Part shown: positions 6,153 to 12,468 of the stretch, piece after piece
How the letters are laid out: each line of letters begins with the position of its first letter
How positions within the stretch are numbered: the first letter of the stretch is position 1
Assembly (NCBI GenBank): GCA_902461815.1
Contig: CABPZE010000039.1
Span: 1 to 12,468, forward strand
Length of the DNA: 12,468 nucleotides
Direction: 5' to 3'
Source: CAG-390 sp003523225
GTDB lineage: Bacteria > Bacillota > Clostridia > Oscillospirales > CAG-272
Translations under genes and position numbers: made by a program
Notes under the pieces: model-generated
The model's database searches: none
What the model was told of the DNA's origin: nothing
What the model saw: the letters and a program-made list of their open reading frames with translations, nothing else

Positions 6153-6205
6153 GCCTCCCTTGTGTAAAGGGAGGTGGCACGGCGCAGCCGTGACGGAGGG
6201 ATTGT
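6153..6205 (+). repeat. Intact two-hairpin repeat, copy B
   Basis: This is nearly identical to copy A at 141-194. Hairpin 1 is CCTCCCTT/AAGGGAGG (6154-6161/6167-6174) with loop GTGTA. Hairpin 2 is CACGGC-GCA-GCCGTG (6178-6192). The tail GGAGGGATTGT is at 6195-6205. Differences from copy A fall mainly at the base and in the loop of hairpin 2. No gene or inverted partner follows its tail, so it appears solitary. Confidence 0.9.
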
Positions 6206-6269
6206 AGTGCAGATAAAGTGTATTGACAGCGCAGAAAATATTCCCCCCAAGTTGTATTTTACCGACATA

Positions 6270-6304
6270 CACCGGGCTGCCGCGCATACGTGCGGCAGCC
6301 CGGT
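6270..6304. repeat. Second exact copy of the GC-rich hairpin
   Basis: ACCGGGCTGCCGC (6271-6283) pairs with 6292-6304 around GCATACGT. The 35 bp match 5412-5446 exactly, loop included, in the same orientation. It lies 55 bp past the end of the minus-strand spoIIQ-like gene and may serve it as a terminator, but no T-run is present on that strand. Confidence 0.75.
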
Positions 6305-6311
6305 ATCGGTT

Positions 6312-6340
6312 TTCTGAGCTGACGGTATCTCAGCTCAGAA
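6312..6340 (-). terminator. 11-bp hairpin after the spoIIQ-like gene
   Basis: TTCTGAGCTGA (6312-6322) pairs perfectly with TCAGCTCAGAA (6330-6340) around a 7-nt loop. It starts 18 bp past the stop of the minus-strand gene and is followed by the hairpin at 6270-6304. The two could together form a 3' end, though neither has a T-tract. Confidence 0.45.
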
Positions 6341-6358
6341 CCTCAGCAAAAATCAGCT

Positions 6359-7150
6359 TCAATGCTCAAATGAGGTATCGTTTTCAAGCGTCTTCAGCGC
6401 GCTTTTGGACAGGTAATCAAGCGGATTGACGCTTATATCGTCGATCTTGATCTCAAAATGCAGGTGCGGCTCATCGGCAAGCTCGATAATAGCGCCGTCG
6501 CCGACAGCACCGATGATCTGTCCTGCTTTGACCTCCTTGCCTACCTCAATGCCCTCTCCCAGCGTGTCGGCAAGGTTTTTGTAGACCGACACAGCCTTGC
6601 CGGTGTGTCCCACCGCCATTGACTTGCCGTAAAGGGGATCGTCCCATATCTTTGTAACGATGCCGTCAGCCGCGGCGTAAACAGGCTCTCCGACCTGACT
6701 CTGAATGTCAATGCCGAGATGGACGCGCCAGTCCTTCATGGTGTCGGAGAACACCTGCGTGGTTGGGTCATGCTCAGCCCCCAGCTTACCGTTTACCGGA
6801 AGCACAAAGGTGGGTACAATGTCGGCGACCGGAGTGTCAGGCTCGGTCACGCTTGCCGCAGTACCCTCCGGCTTTGTGGTCTCAGAGCCGGGATCGCGGG
6901 TCTGGGGCGGATTGGTCGCGGGCGCGTCGGCGGTGCTTGCCTCGCCGGTATCCGTCGCCTCGCCGCGCCGCGCGCGGTTTGCCGCAGAGGTAAGCGCAAC
7001 GGCGACCGCCAGGATTATAAGCAGCGTTGCAACGGTGAGATATACCGTCCGATTGACCTTTTCAGCCCCGCCCGCACTGCTCAGGCGGGATTTTTTGCCG
7101 TTATCATCCTCCGGCTTTTTGCCGGAGGGGGAGAATTTCTTGATCTTCAT
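6359..7150 (-). CDS. spoIIQ: SpoIIQ-like M23 membrane metallopeptidase
   Basis: This 263-residue single-pass membrane protein has a basic N-terminus and a transmembrane segment at about 35-56 (TVYLTVATLLIILAVAVAL). A low-complexity Pro/Thr/Glu linker runs from about 58 to 112, followed by a C-terminal M23 (LytM) domain. Both zinc motifs are intact: H144xxxD148 (HLGID) and H229xH231 (PHLHFE). The segment FSDTMKDWRVHLGIDI resembles clostridial SpoIIQ. SpoIIQ sits in the forespore membrane and forms a channel with SpoIIIAH during engulfment. In clostridia it keeps the zinc ligands that B. subtilis SpoIIQ partly lost. A generic envelope M23 peptidase is the alternative. The ATG at 7150 is chosen because AAGGAG lies 6-7 nt upstream; the earlier TTG at 7231 lacks such a site. 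The gene is divergent from cca and convergent with rubrerythrin. Confidence 0.75.
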   Translation of the reverse strand: MKIKKFSPSGKKPEDDNGKKSRLSSAGGAEKVNRTVYLTVATLLIILAVAVALTSAANRARRGEATDTGEASTADAPATNPPQTRDPGSETTKPEGTAASVTEPDTPVADIVPTFVLPVNGKLGAEHDPTTQVFSDTMKDWRVHLGIDIQSQVGEPVYAAADGIVTKIWDDPLYGKSMAVGHTGKAVSVYKNLADTLGEGIEVGKEVKAGQIIGAVGDGAIIELADEPHLHFEIKIDDISVNPLDYLSKSALKTLENDTSFEH

Positions 7151-7173
7151 TTTCTGCTCCTTTTCGATGTACT

Positions 7174-7193
7174 GAAGCCCATACGCGGGCTTC
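7174..7193 (-). other. Leader hairpin before spoIIQ
   Basis: GAAGCCC (7174-7180) and GGGCTTC (7187-7193) form a perfect 7-bp stem with a 6-nt loop in the 5' leader, just upstream of the ribosome-binding site. It would lie at the very 5' end of a transcript from the candidate promoter at 7201-7229 and might stabilise the mRNA. Confidence 0.4.
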
Positions 7194-7200
7194 ACACCTA

Positions 7201-7229
7201 TATTTTTGCCGCAGAAGAAAAAAATATTC
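7201..7229 (-). promoter_or_regulatory. Candidate sigma-F promoter of spoIIQ
   Basis: On the minus strand, GGCAAAAATA (7201-7210) fits the sigma-F -10 pattern GGnnAnAHTR. GAATA (7225-7229), 14 bp upstream, partly fits the -35 pattern GYATA, with one mismatch and slightly short spacing. I see no good sigma-A -10 at this position. B. subtilis spoIIQ is a sigma-F gene, which supports the reading. Confidence 0.4.
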
Positions 7230-7257
7230 AATCAATAGTGCAAAATTTCCCCGGATA

Positions 7258-7266
7258 TGATATAAT
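7258..7266 (+). promoter_or_regulatory. Extended -10 promoter of cca
   Basis: TG-A-TATAAT is a perfect extended -10, with only a poor -35 (GTGCAA, 7238-7243) at 17-bp spacing. The predicted start is near 7273, giving a leader of about 23 nt. The 13 bp TATGATATAATAA here (7256-7268) are identical to the perR promoter at 4325-4337. Confidence 0.55.
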
Positions 7267-7295
7267 AAAGGGAGAAAAGGAAGCGGAGGTATCGA

Positions 7296-8546
7296 ATGGC
7301 ATATGAAACGGAAAAGCTGAATATCAGCATACCCGCCCCGGTGAGAGAGATATTTGACGTGTTTTCCTCCGCAGGAGCCGTAGCTTACGCCGTCGGCGGA
7401 GCTGTGAGGGACAGCCTGCTCGGCAGAGAAGTACATGACTGGGACGTCGCCTCCCCCCTCCGCCCGGAGGTCACGGAGGAGCTGTTTGCCTCGCGCGGCT
7501 TCAAGGTAATTCCCACCGGCATCCGGCACGGCACGGTTACGGTCCTCTCGCACGGAATGCCTGTCGAGGTCACAGCCTTCCGCATTGACGGAAGCTACAG
7601 CGACTCAAGACACCCCGACCGCGTGGAGTTCACCGACCGGGTCGAGGAGGATCTTGCCCGACGCGATTTTACCGTGAACGCCATGGCATACTCCCCCGTG
7701 CGCGGGCTTTGCGACCCGTGGAACGGGCAAGCCGACCTTAAAGCAGGTGTGATACGCTGTGTGGGCGACCCCTCAACTCGCTTTGCCGAGGACGCCCTGC
7801 GCATTCTGCGCGCCTTCCGGTTTGCCGCACAGCTTGGATTTACCATAGACGACGCCACACGCAAAGCCGCCGCCGCGTCCGAACGGCTTTCGTCGATCTC
7901 GGTAGAGAGGATAGCTGCCGAAACCGAGAAGATACTGCTTTCCCCACGCCCGGCGACTTATCTGTCGGAGGCGGCGGAATGTAACGTCACCGCGCATATC
8001 TTCCCCGGCGTCAGCCTTGTGGACGGCGATTTTTCGCCGCTCGATCTGCTGCCGCCCGACGCTCCGCTGCGCATGGGCGCGCTACTGAGGCGTGTGGGAC
8101 TGCGTGACGCAAAGACCGCAGATGAAGCACTGAAGCATCTGAAGCTCTCAAATGCCTTTTATCGGCGGGCTTATGCGGCAGCAATCACTCCCCTCCCCGC
8201 TCCTGAGGAACGTGCGGTGCGCCTTTTCTTACGTGAGACAGGAAACGCCGATGCCGCAATTGCCGCCGCCGCGGCACGCGGCGAGCCGGATGCCCGGCAG
8301 GTCGCGGAGCTTTCGGCAAAGATATCTTCAGAGGGCGGTCCCGTTACCATGCGCACACTTGCCGTGAACGGCAAAAAGCTGCGCGACGCAGGCTTTCCGG
8401 AGGGCAAGCCGATGGGGCTTCTGCTTTCCGCCCTGCTTGAAGCCGTTACCGCCGACCCAACGCTGAACAACGAGCAGACACTGCTCGCGCTTGCGGCGGA
8501 CATTTACGGCAAAGTCGGAACGGATACGACCGCAAAGAAAAAATAA
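7296..8546 (+). CDS. cca: CCA tRNA nucleotidyltransferase (poly(A) polymerase-type head)
   Basis: This class II nucleotidyltransferase adds or repairs the 3'-terminal CCA of tRNAs in the cytosol. The 416-residue protein has VGGAVRDSLLG (33-43), the metal-binding pair D48 and D50 (HDWD) and a third carboxylate E91 (VEVTAFR). RRDFTVNAMAY (122-132) and EDALRILRAFRF (165-176) complete the nucleotide-selecting head, followed by helical neck, body and tail regions. The family also contains poly(A) polymerases and split A-adding or CC-adding enzymes, which cannot be excluded by eye. No C-terminal HD motif is evident. GGAGG (7285-7289) lies 6 nt before the ATG. The gene is divergent from spoIIQ and heads a run of same-strand genes. 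Confidence 0.88.
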   Translation: MAYETEKLNISIPAPVREIFDVFSSAGAVAYAVGGAVRDSLLGREVHDWDVASPLRPEVTEELFASRGFKVIPTGIRHGTVTVLSHGMPVEVTAFRIDGSYSDSRHPDRVEFTDRVEEDLARRDFTVNAMAYSPVRGLCDPWNGQADLKAGVIRCVGDPSTRFAEDALRILRAFRFAAQLGFTIDDATRKAAAASERLSSISVERIAAETEKILLSPRPATYLSEAAECNVTAHIFPGVSLVDGDFSPLDLLPPDAPLRMGALLRRVGLRDAKTADEALKHLKLSNAFYRRAYAAAITPLPAPEERAVRLFLRETGNADAAIAAAAARGEPDARQVAELSAKISSEGGPVTMRTLAVNGKKLRDAGFPEGKPMGLLLSALLEAVTADPTLNNEQTLLALAADIYGKVGTDTTAKKK

Positions 8547-8600
8547 AGTTTATTTTCGGACGGCATTGGCTGTCTCCGATGTGAAAGGTACGGTAATATA

Positions 8601-9596
8601 ATGAAAGAAAACGAAGCAAAAGAAGTAAAGCCCGCAGCGCACACAAGCGCCTCATTTACCTCCTCGGACGGCAAAAACTCCTCCGCATACGAAATATTCG
8701 CGCCCGATCCTACGGAAGAAGTGCGCGCCGTGGTGCAGCTGTCACACGGTATGTGCGAATACGTCGGCAGATACGCCGACTTTGCCGCATATCTGTGCGC
8801 AAACGGCATAGCGCTTGCCGGCAACGACCACCTCGGTCACGGCAGGACCGCCGCGTCGGATGACGACCTCGGCTTTTTCGGCGGCGCGGAGGGAGACAGA
8901 TACTGTCTTGTTGACGACCTGCACAAAATGAACGGCATCATCCGCGACCGTTTTCCGGGCAAGCCCGTCATACTGCTCGGTCACAGCATGGGCTCATTCG
9001 TCGCGCGGCTCTTCCTTTCAAAATACGCCGAGGATGTTGACGCGGCAATAATCATGGGCACAGCCGGAAAGGGCGCGCCCACCGGTATAGCAATTACGCT
9101 TGCCGATATCATCATAGCCATGCGCGGCGAAAGATACCGCAGTCCGCTGCTTAAAAAGCTCTCCTTCTCCGGCTATCTCAAGCACTGCGGCAAGGGCTGC
9201 GACCCCAACGCGTGGTTGACGCGCGACGAGGAAATTGTGAAGAAATACAACGCCGACAAATACTGCACCTTTACCTTTACCGCCTCGGCATACCGTGAGC
9301 TGTTCTCGATGCTTGAGGAGGTAAGCTCCGACGAGTGGGCATCGTCCGTCCCCACCGACCTGCCGCTCCTCCTGATAAGCGGAGATGAAGACCCGGTCGG
9401 CGGATTCGGCAAGGGCGTGCGCGAGGTCGCCGCACGCCTTACCGCGGCGGGCGCGGCAAGCCTTACACTCAAGCTGTTTCCCGGCGGTCGCCATGAGGTG
9501 CTGAACGAGACCGACCGCGATGAGGTCTACTCCTTCCTGCTTGACTGGATAGAGGCGCATCTGCCCCGGCAGGAAGCCGCCGACGAAAAACAATGA
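8601..9596 (+). CDS. Alpha/beta hydrolase, monoacylglycerol-lipase/lysophospholipase-like
   Basis: This 331-residue soluble serine hydrolase is of the Hydrolase_4/PldB type, which releases fatty acids from monoacylglycerols or lysophospholipids. VVQLSHGMCEYVGRY (44-58) forms the oxyanion strand and loop, and NDHLGHGRT (75-83) is a family hallmark. The triad is probably S129 in GHSMG (127-131), D264 in SGDEDPVG (260-267) and H298 in PGGRHEVLNE (294-303). A variable cap of about 150-235 covers the active site, so the true substrate cannot be named. No signal peptide is seen. The ribosome-binding site is poor (AAAGG about 12 nt upstream). The gene starts 54 bp after cca and its stop overlaps the next gene's start, so it probably belongs to one operon. 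Confidence 0.85.
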   Translation: MKENEAKEVKPAAHTSASFTSSDGKNSSAYEIFAPDPTEEVRAVVQLSHGMCEYVGRYADFAAYLCANGIALAGNDHLGHGRTAASDDDLGFFGGAEGDRYCLVDDLHKMNGIIRDRFPGKPVILLGHSMGSFVARLFLSKYAEDVDAAIIMGTAGKGAPTGIAITLADIIIAMRGERYRSPLLKKLSFSGYLKHCGKGCDPNAWLTRDEEIVKKYNADKYCTFTFTASAYRELFSMLEEVSSDEWASSVPTDLPLLLISGDEDPVGGFGKGVREVAARLTAAGAASLTLKLFPGGRHEVLNETDRDEVYSFLLDWIEAHLPRQEAADEKQ

Positions 9597-10045
9597 CCGG
9601 AAGATACGAGATATCCGTCTCATTCGACAGGTATTACACCTTCTCGCTGTCTGTCGGCTCGGGCAGACCGCTGCTTGAGGGCTGTCCGCACTCAACGCTT
9701 CCGCTCTGCCGCAAGGGGATAGCATCGGTAAGGCTGAACTGCGACGCGCCGCTTGAGGATCTGTGCGCGGACGAGGAGGAAAACGACACAGCTCCGGCAG
9801 AGACAGAAGCCCTACCGCCTCCGCCGCTTAAATGCCCCAAATTCACCCTGCGCCGGGATGAAGACGGAATGTACACCGTCACTCTGTACGCCAAAAACGG
9901 CAAGGCGGTCGCTGCGACTCCCCCTGCCGCAACGCGCGAGGCAGCCATTGAGACGGTTGAAAAAATAAGAGTCGTCGCGCGCACGGCTCACAGCACAGAG
10001 CCGGGGACGTCCGTGGCAGCCGGGCGGCGCACGATAGTTAAATAA
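9593..10045 (+). CDS. Small protein with two YegP/DUF1508-like repeats
   Basis: This is a 150-residue protein of unknown function. Two segments share the short beta-strand and helix pattern of DUF1508/YegP. Residues 3-50 run RYEIS, YTFSLSVGSG, then GIASVRLNC. Residues 83-130 run KFTLRR, YTVTLYAKNGK, then AIETVEKIRVVA. They are joined by an acidic, proline-rich linker (56-78). Tandem repeats of this type occur in E. coli YegP, whose role is unclear. Similarity of the first segment is weak, so the call is moderate. The start codon overlaps the stop of the hydrolase gene (ATGA, 9593-9596), which implies translational coupling. No signal peptide or membrane segment is seen. No clear terminator separates it from pgk. 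Confidence 0.6.
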   Translation: MTGRYEISVSFDRYYTFSLSVGSGRPLLEGCPHSTLPLCRKGIASVRLNCDAPLEDLCADEEENDTAPAETEALPPPPLKCPKFTLRRDEDGMYTVTLYAKNGKAVAATPPAATREAAIETVEKIRVVARTAHSTEPGTSVAAGRRTIVK

Positions 10046-10080
10046 TTGTCATTTGCGCTCACTTTTTTTACTTTTCCCCC

Positions 10081-10109
10081 TTGTAAATGCTGCCGAAATG
10101 TGGTATATT
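10081..10109 (+). promoter_or_regulatory. Sigma-A promoter of pgk-tpiA
   Basis: TTGTAA (10081-10086) and TATATT (10104-10109) are separated by 17 bp. The predicted start near 10116 leaves a ~30-nt leader before pgk. I saw no CggR-like or other operator in it. Confidence 0.65.
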
Positions 10110-10146
10110 ATATGATGTATAAATTTGCGAAAGGCAGGTTAATAAA

Positions 10147-11343
10147 ATGACCTACAATAAAAAAACAATTGAGGATATAAATGTATCCGGCAAAAAGGTT
10201 CTTGTGCGTTGCGACTTCAACGTACCGCTCAAGGACGGCAAGATCACCTCTGACAAGAGAATAGTCGAGGCTGTTCCCACCATCAAGTATCTGCTTGCAA
10301 ACGGAGCGGCAGTCATCCTTTGCTCTCACATGGGCAAGCCCAAGGGAGAGGTCAACCCCAAGTACACCCTCGCTCCCGTCGCCGCAAGACTGACCGAGCT
10401 GCTGGGCGTAAATGTTCCCCTTGCTCCCGATACCATCGGCGCCGAGACCAAGAAGCTCGCCGCCGCTCTCAAGCCCGGCGAAGTGCTGCTGCTTGAAAAC
10501 ACCCGTTTTGACGCCCGCGAGGAAAAGAACGATCCCGAATTTGCCCGCGAGCTTGCCTCTATGGCTGAAATATTCGTAAACGACGCCTTCGGCGCTGCGC
10601 ACCGCGCACACGCCTCCACTGCCGGCGTTGCCATGTACGGCGGTCTGCCCGCAGTCTGCGGCTACCTCATCCAGAAAGAGATCACCGTTATGGGCAAGGC
10701 TCTTGAAGACCCGGTGCGTCCCTTTGTTGCAATTCTCGGCGGCGCTAAGGTATCCGACAAGATCGGCGTTATCAACAACCTGCTTGAAAAGGTCGACACC
10801 CTCATCATCGGCGGCGGTATGGCTTACACCTTCTTCAAAGCCAAGGGCAACGACGTCGGCACTTCCATCTGCGAGATGGACAAGCTCGATCTTGCTCGCG
10901 GCATGATCGAAAAGGCGCACGAGCGCAAGGTCAACTTCCTGCTTCCCGTTGACAACGTGATCGGCAAGGAATACGACGAGAACACCACCTTCATGCGCAT
11001 CTACTCCGACTCCATTCCCGACGGCTGGATGGGTCTTGACATCGGTGAAAAGACTCAGGAGCTGTTTGCCAAGTCAATAGCCGGCGCAGGAACTGTCGTC
11101 TGGAACGGTCCTATGGGCGTTTCCGAGTGGGAGAACTTCGCATCCGGCACACGTGCGGTTGCCAAGGCAGTCGCTGAGAGCGGAGCAGTCTCCATCATCG
11201 GCGGCGGCGACAGCGCGGCTGCGGTTGAAAAGCTCGGCTATGCCGACAAGATGACCCACATTTCCACCGGCGGCGGTGCATCCCTTGAATTCCTTGAGGG
11301 ACTTGAGCTGCCCGGAATCGCCTGCCTGCAGGACAAAGACTGA
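10147..11343 (+). CDS. pgk: Phosphoglycerate kinase
   Basis: Pgk transfers phosphate from 1,3-bisphosphoglycerate to ADP, giving 3-phosphoglycerate and ATP, in cytosolic glycolysis. The 398-residue protein has the normal two-domain length. The N-domain shows the signature VLVRCDFNVPLKDG (18-31), then CSHMGKPKG (59-67), LLLENTRF (114-121) and NDAFGAAHRAHAS (144-156). The C-domain shows AILGGAKVSDKI (195-206), the nucleotide-site run VVWNGPMGVSEW (314-325) and the C-terminal STGGGASLEFLEG. No key residue appears to be missing. The ribosome-binding site is weak (GGCAGG ending about 8-9 nt upstream), surprising for a glycolytic gene. tpiA follows after 16 bp. The gap gene often found upstream is absent here. 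Confidence 0.97.
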   Translation: MTYNKKTIEDINVSGKKVLVRCDFNVPLKDGKITSDKRIVEAVPTIKYLLANGAAVILCSHMGKPKGEVNPKYTLAPVAARLTELLGVNVPLAPDTIGAETKKLAAALKPGEVLLLENTRFDAREEKNDPEFARELASMAEIFVNDAFGAAHRAHASTAGVAMYGGLPAVCGYLIQKEITVMGKALEDPVRPFVAILGGAKVSDKIGVINNLLEKVDTLIIGGGMAYTFFKAKGNDVGTSICEMDKLDLARGMIEKAHERKVNFLLPVDNVIGKEYDENTTFMRIYSDSIPDGWMGLDIGEKTQELFAKSIAGAGTVVWNGPMGVSEWENFASGTRAVAKAVAESGAVSIIGGGDSAAAVEKLGYADKMTHISTGGGASLEFLEGLELPGIACLQDKD

Positions 11344-11359
11344 TCAAGAGGTGACAGAT

Positions 11360-12127
11360 ATGAATCCCGCAAAGAGAAGAACCGTTATCGCCGGTAACTG
11401 GAAGATGAACTTCACTCCGGCAGAGGCAACCGCCTTCATTAATGAGATAAAGCCCATGGTCGCGGGCAAGGATAACTGCGACATCATCTTCTGCGCTCCC
11501 TACGTGACCATTTCCGCGGCAATGGAAGCGGCTCGCGGCTCTAACATCAAGATCGGCGCCGAGAACGTCCATTTTGCCCCCAAGGGCGCATATACCGGTG
11601 AAGTATCCGCCGAAATGCTTCGCGCCATCGGCGTTGAGTATGTCATTATCGGTCACAGCGAAAGACGTCAGTATTTTGCAGAGACCGACGAGACCGTAAA
11701 TCTTCGCACCAAGGCGGCTCTTGCGGCAGGAATGAAGGTCATTCTTTGCCTGGGAGAGGTCAAGGAGCAGAGACTTGCCGGTATCACCGATGAGGTGGTC
11801 GGAATGCAGACCAAGCTCGACCTCGCCGGGATCTCCGCCGAGGACATGAAGAATATCATAATCGCCTATGAGCCTGTATGGGCTATCGGAACAGGTCTTA
11901 CCGCCACCCCCGAACAGGCGGAGGAAACCTGCGCCGTAATCCGCCGCGTGCTTGCCGGTCTTTACGGCGAGGCGGTTGCGGAAGCGACTACCATCCAGTA
12001 CGGCGGCTCGATGAACGACGGCAACGCGGCAGAGCTGCTTGCCAAGCCCGACGTTGACGGCGGACTTATCGGCGGCGCATCCCTCGTGGCGAAGAAGTTC
12101 ACCGCTATCGTTGACGCGGCACAGTAA
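11360..12127 (+). CDS. tpiA: Triosephosphate isomerase
   Basis: TpiA interconverts dihydroxyacetone phosphate and glyceraldehyde 3-phosphate in the cytosol. The 255-residue TIM barrel carries AGNWKMN (11-17, with N13 and K15), the electrophile H99 in IIGHSERRQ (97-104), and the catalytic base E171 in AYEPVWAIGTG (169-179), the family signature. IQYGGSMND and DGGLIGGASL form the phosphate-binding loops. The ATG at 11360 is chosen because AGAGGTGA lies 5 nt upstream and the family start (RRTVIAGNWKMN) follows directly; earlier in-frame starts lie inside pgk. It is co-transcribed with pgk, and two hairpins follow it. Confidence 0.97.
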   Translation: MNPAKRRTVIAGNWKMNFTPAEATAFINEIKPMVAGKDNCDIIFCAPYVTISAAMEAARGSNIKIGAENVHFAPKGAYTGEVSAEMLRAIGVEYVIIGHSERRQYFAETDETVNLRTKAALAAGMKVILCLGEVKEQRLAGITDEVVGMQTKLDLAGISAEDMKNIIIAYEPVWAIGTGLTATPEQAEETCAVIRRVLAGLYGEAVAEATTIQYGGSMNDGNAAELLAKPDVDGGLIGGASLVAKKFTAIVDAAQ

Positions 12128-12182
12128 CCGACAGATATAAAAAAGCAGCGCGGCAGAGTCTTATACTCCCGCTTCTGCAATA

Positions 12183-12226
12183 AACCGACGCTGCCGGCGC
12201 ACACAAGTGCGCCGGCAACGTTGGTT
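12183..12226 (+). terminator. First hairpin after tpiA
   Basis: TGCCGGCGCAC (12192-12202) pairs with 12207-12217 around ACAA. The stem extends outward with one mismatch to 12183/12226. It lies about 55 bp past the tpiA stop. The upstream segment GCAGCG (12145-12150) could compete for CGCTGC (12189-12194), giving an alternative fold. Confidence 0.6.
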
Positions 12227-12248
12227 AAAGATTTTGTCATCCTAATTC

Positions 12249-12274
12249 CCTTCCCACGCTGGGAAAGGCTTTTT
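12249..12274 (+). terminator. Intrinsic terminator of pgk-tpiA
   Basis: CCTTCCCA (12249-12256) pairs with TGGGAAAGG (12260-12268), with one bulged A and the loop CGC. It is followed by C and five T (12270-12274), a conventional Rho-independent terminator. A smaller 8-bp stem, TTCAGTTT/AAACTGAA (12294-12312), lies just beyond it. Confidence 0.7.
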
Positions 12275-12356
12275 GTTACTGCAAATTATTTTGTTCAGTT
12301 TTCTAAACTGAAGTTTAACGATATTTTCACTTGTGTAAGATGAAGAATGGATTCAG

Positions 12357-12404
12357 GTAGGGGCGAGCATCGCTCGTCCGCGGACTGCCAATGGCAGCCC
12401 CTAC
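12357..12404. repeat. 48-bp three-branched palindromic element
   Basis: The outer stem GTAGGGG/CCCCTAC (12357-12363/12398-12404) encloses three perfect sub-palindromes that fill all remaining bases. These are CGAGC-ATC-GCTCG (12364-12376), TCCGCGGA (12377-12384) and CTGCC-AAT-GGCAG (12385-12397). This compact design suggests a small dispersed repeat folding as a cloverleaf in single-stranded DNA or RNA. It differs in sequence from the CCTCCCTT family. No gene is seen between it and the window end. Confidence 0.8.
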
Positions 12405-12468
12405 TTTCTTATCTCACTGCTCTTTTTTCACGTTGATTGTTTGCGCGAACAGACTATTGTGCGGCATG

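Noticed and set aside
7151..7231. Upstream TTG start for the spoIIQ-like gene
   Set aside because: The ATG at 7150 has a strong AAGGAG, and the extension lies across the candidate promoter and leader hairpin.
8547..8600. Terminator between cca and the hydrolase gene
   Set aside because: Only a weak, imperfect CGGAC/GTC-TCCG stem with no T-run is visible, so an operon is more likely.
9018..9725. 235-codon open frame antisense to the hydrolase gene
   Set aside because: It is a shadow of a well-supported catalytic-triad enzyme, with no motifs of its own.
10108..10920. 270-codon open frame antisense to pgk
   Set aside because: It is explained by third-position GC bias in the conserved pgk gene; no family features or start signals.
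11276..11359. Earlier in-frame start for tpiA inside pgk
   Set aside because: The TIM family begins at the segment after 11360, where AGAGGTGA gives a proper ribosome-binding site; the extension is pgk coding sequence in another frame.

Overview
The window looks like chromosome from an anaerobic, probably spore-forming member of the Clostridia. The gene content suggests the Oscillospiraceae/Ruminococcaceae type, but that assignment is inference. The evidence is a PerR-type regulator beside rubrerythrin, a PflX-like radical SAM protein, a SpoIIQ-like M23 protein, strong GGAGG ribosome-binding sites and moderately GC-rich genes separated by AT-rich spacers. Most of it is ordinary housekeeping DNA. 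The unusual part is a family of small structured repeats, one pair of which encloses a nuclease-like gene.

Layout. 1-423 is a gene-free repeat region: an AT-rich hairpin, a head-to-head pair of CCTCCCTT-type repeats, and a perfect 50-bp palindrome downstream of pfkA. 424-2924 holds pfkA and cinA on the minus strand. 2925-3312 is a divergent promoter region, with a possible ~270-nt leader for cinA. 3313-5390 runs on the plus strand: a PflX-like radical SAM protein, then perR and rubrerythrin as a likely two-gene oxidative-stress operon with a PerR-box-like site at its promoter. 5391-6358 lies between convergent rubrerythrin and spoIIQ. It contains a DUF559 gene framed by two inward-facing repeats, a third intact repeat, and two identical 35-bp hairpins near its ends. 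6359-7150 is a spoIIQ-like gene (minus), divergent from cca. 7296-10045 is cca, an alpha/beta hydrolase and a small protein with two YegP/DUF1508-like repeats (plus). 10147-12127 is pgk-tpiA from its own consensus promoter. 12128-12468 holds terminators and a 48-bp three-hairpin repeat.

How the genes work together. PfkA, Pgk and TpiA are glycolytic enzymes but sit in separate transcription units. PerR and rubrerythrin form a peroxide-sensing and detoxification pair. SpoIIQ, if correctly named, acts in the forespore membrane during engulfment, and a sigma-F-like -10 lies upstream of it. Cca finishes tRNA 3' ends.

The strongest candidate for something undescribed is 5492-5914. A DUF559 (Vsr/PD-(D/E)XK-like) gene sits between oppositely oriented copies of a two-hairpin repeat. 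One repeat supplies its Shine-Dalgarno sequence; the other supplies its last seven codons and stop codon. The repeat copies show compensatory base-pair changes, and an apparently gene-less pair with the same geometry lies at 141-260. This resembles, in principle, nuclease/transposase genes associated with palindromic REP-like repeats. Function and mobility cannot be shown from one sequence.
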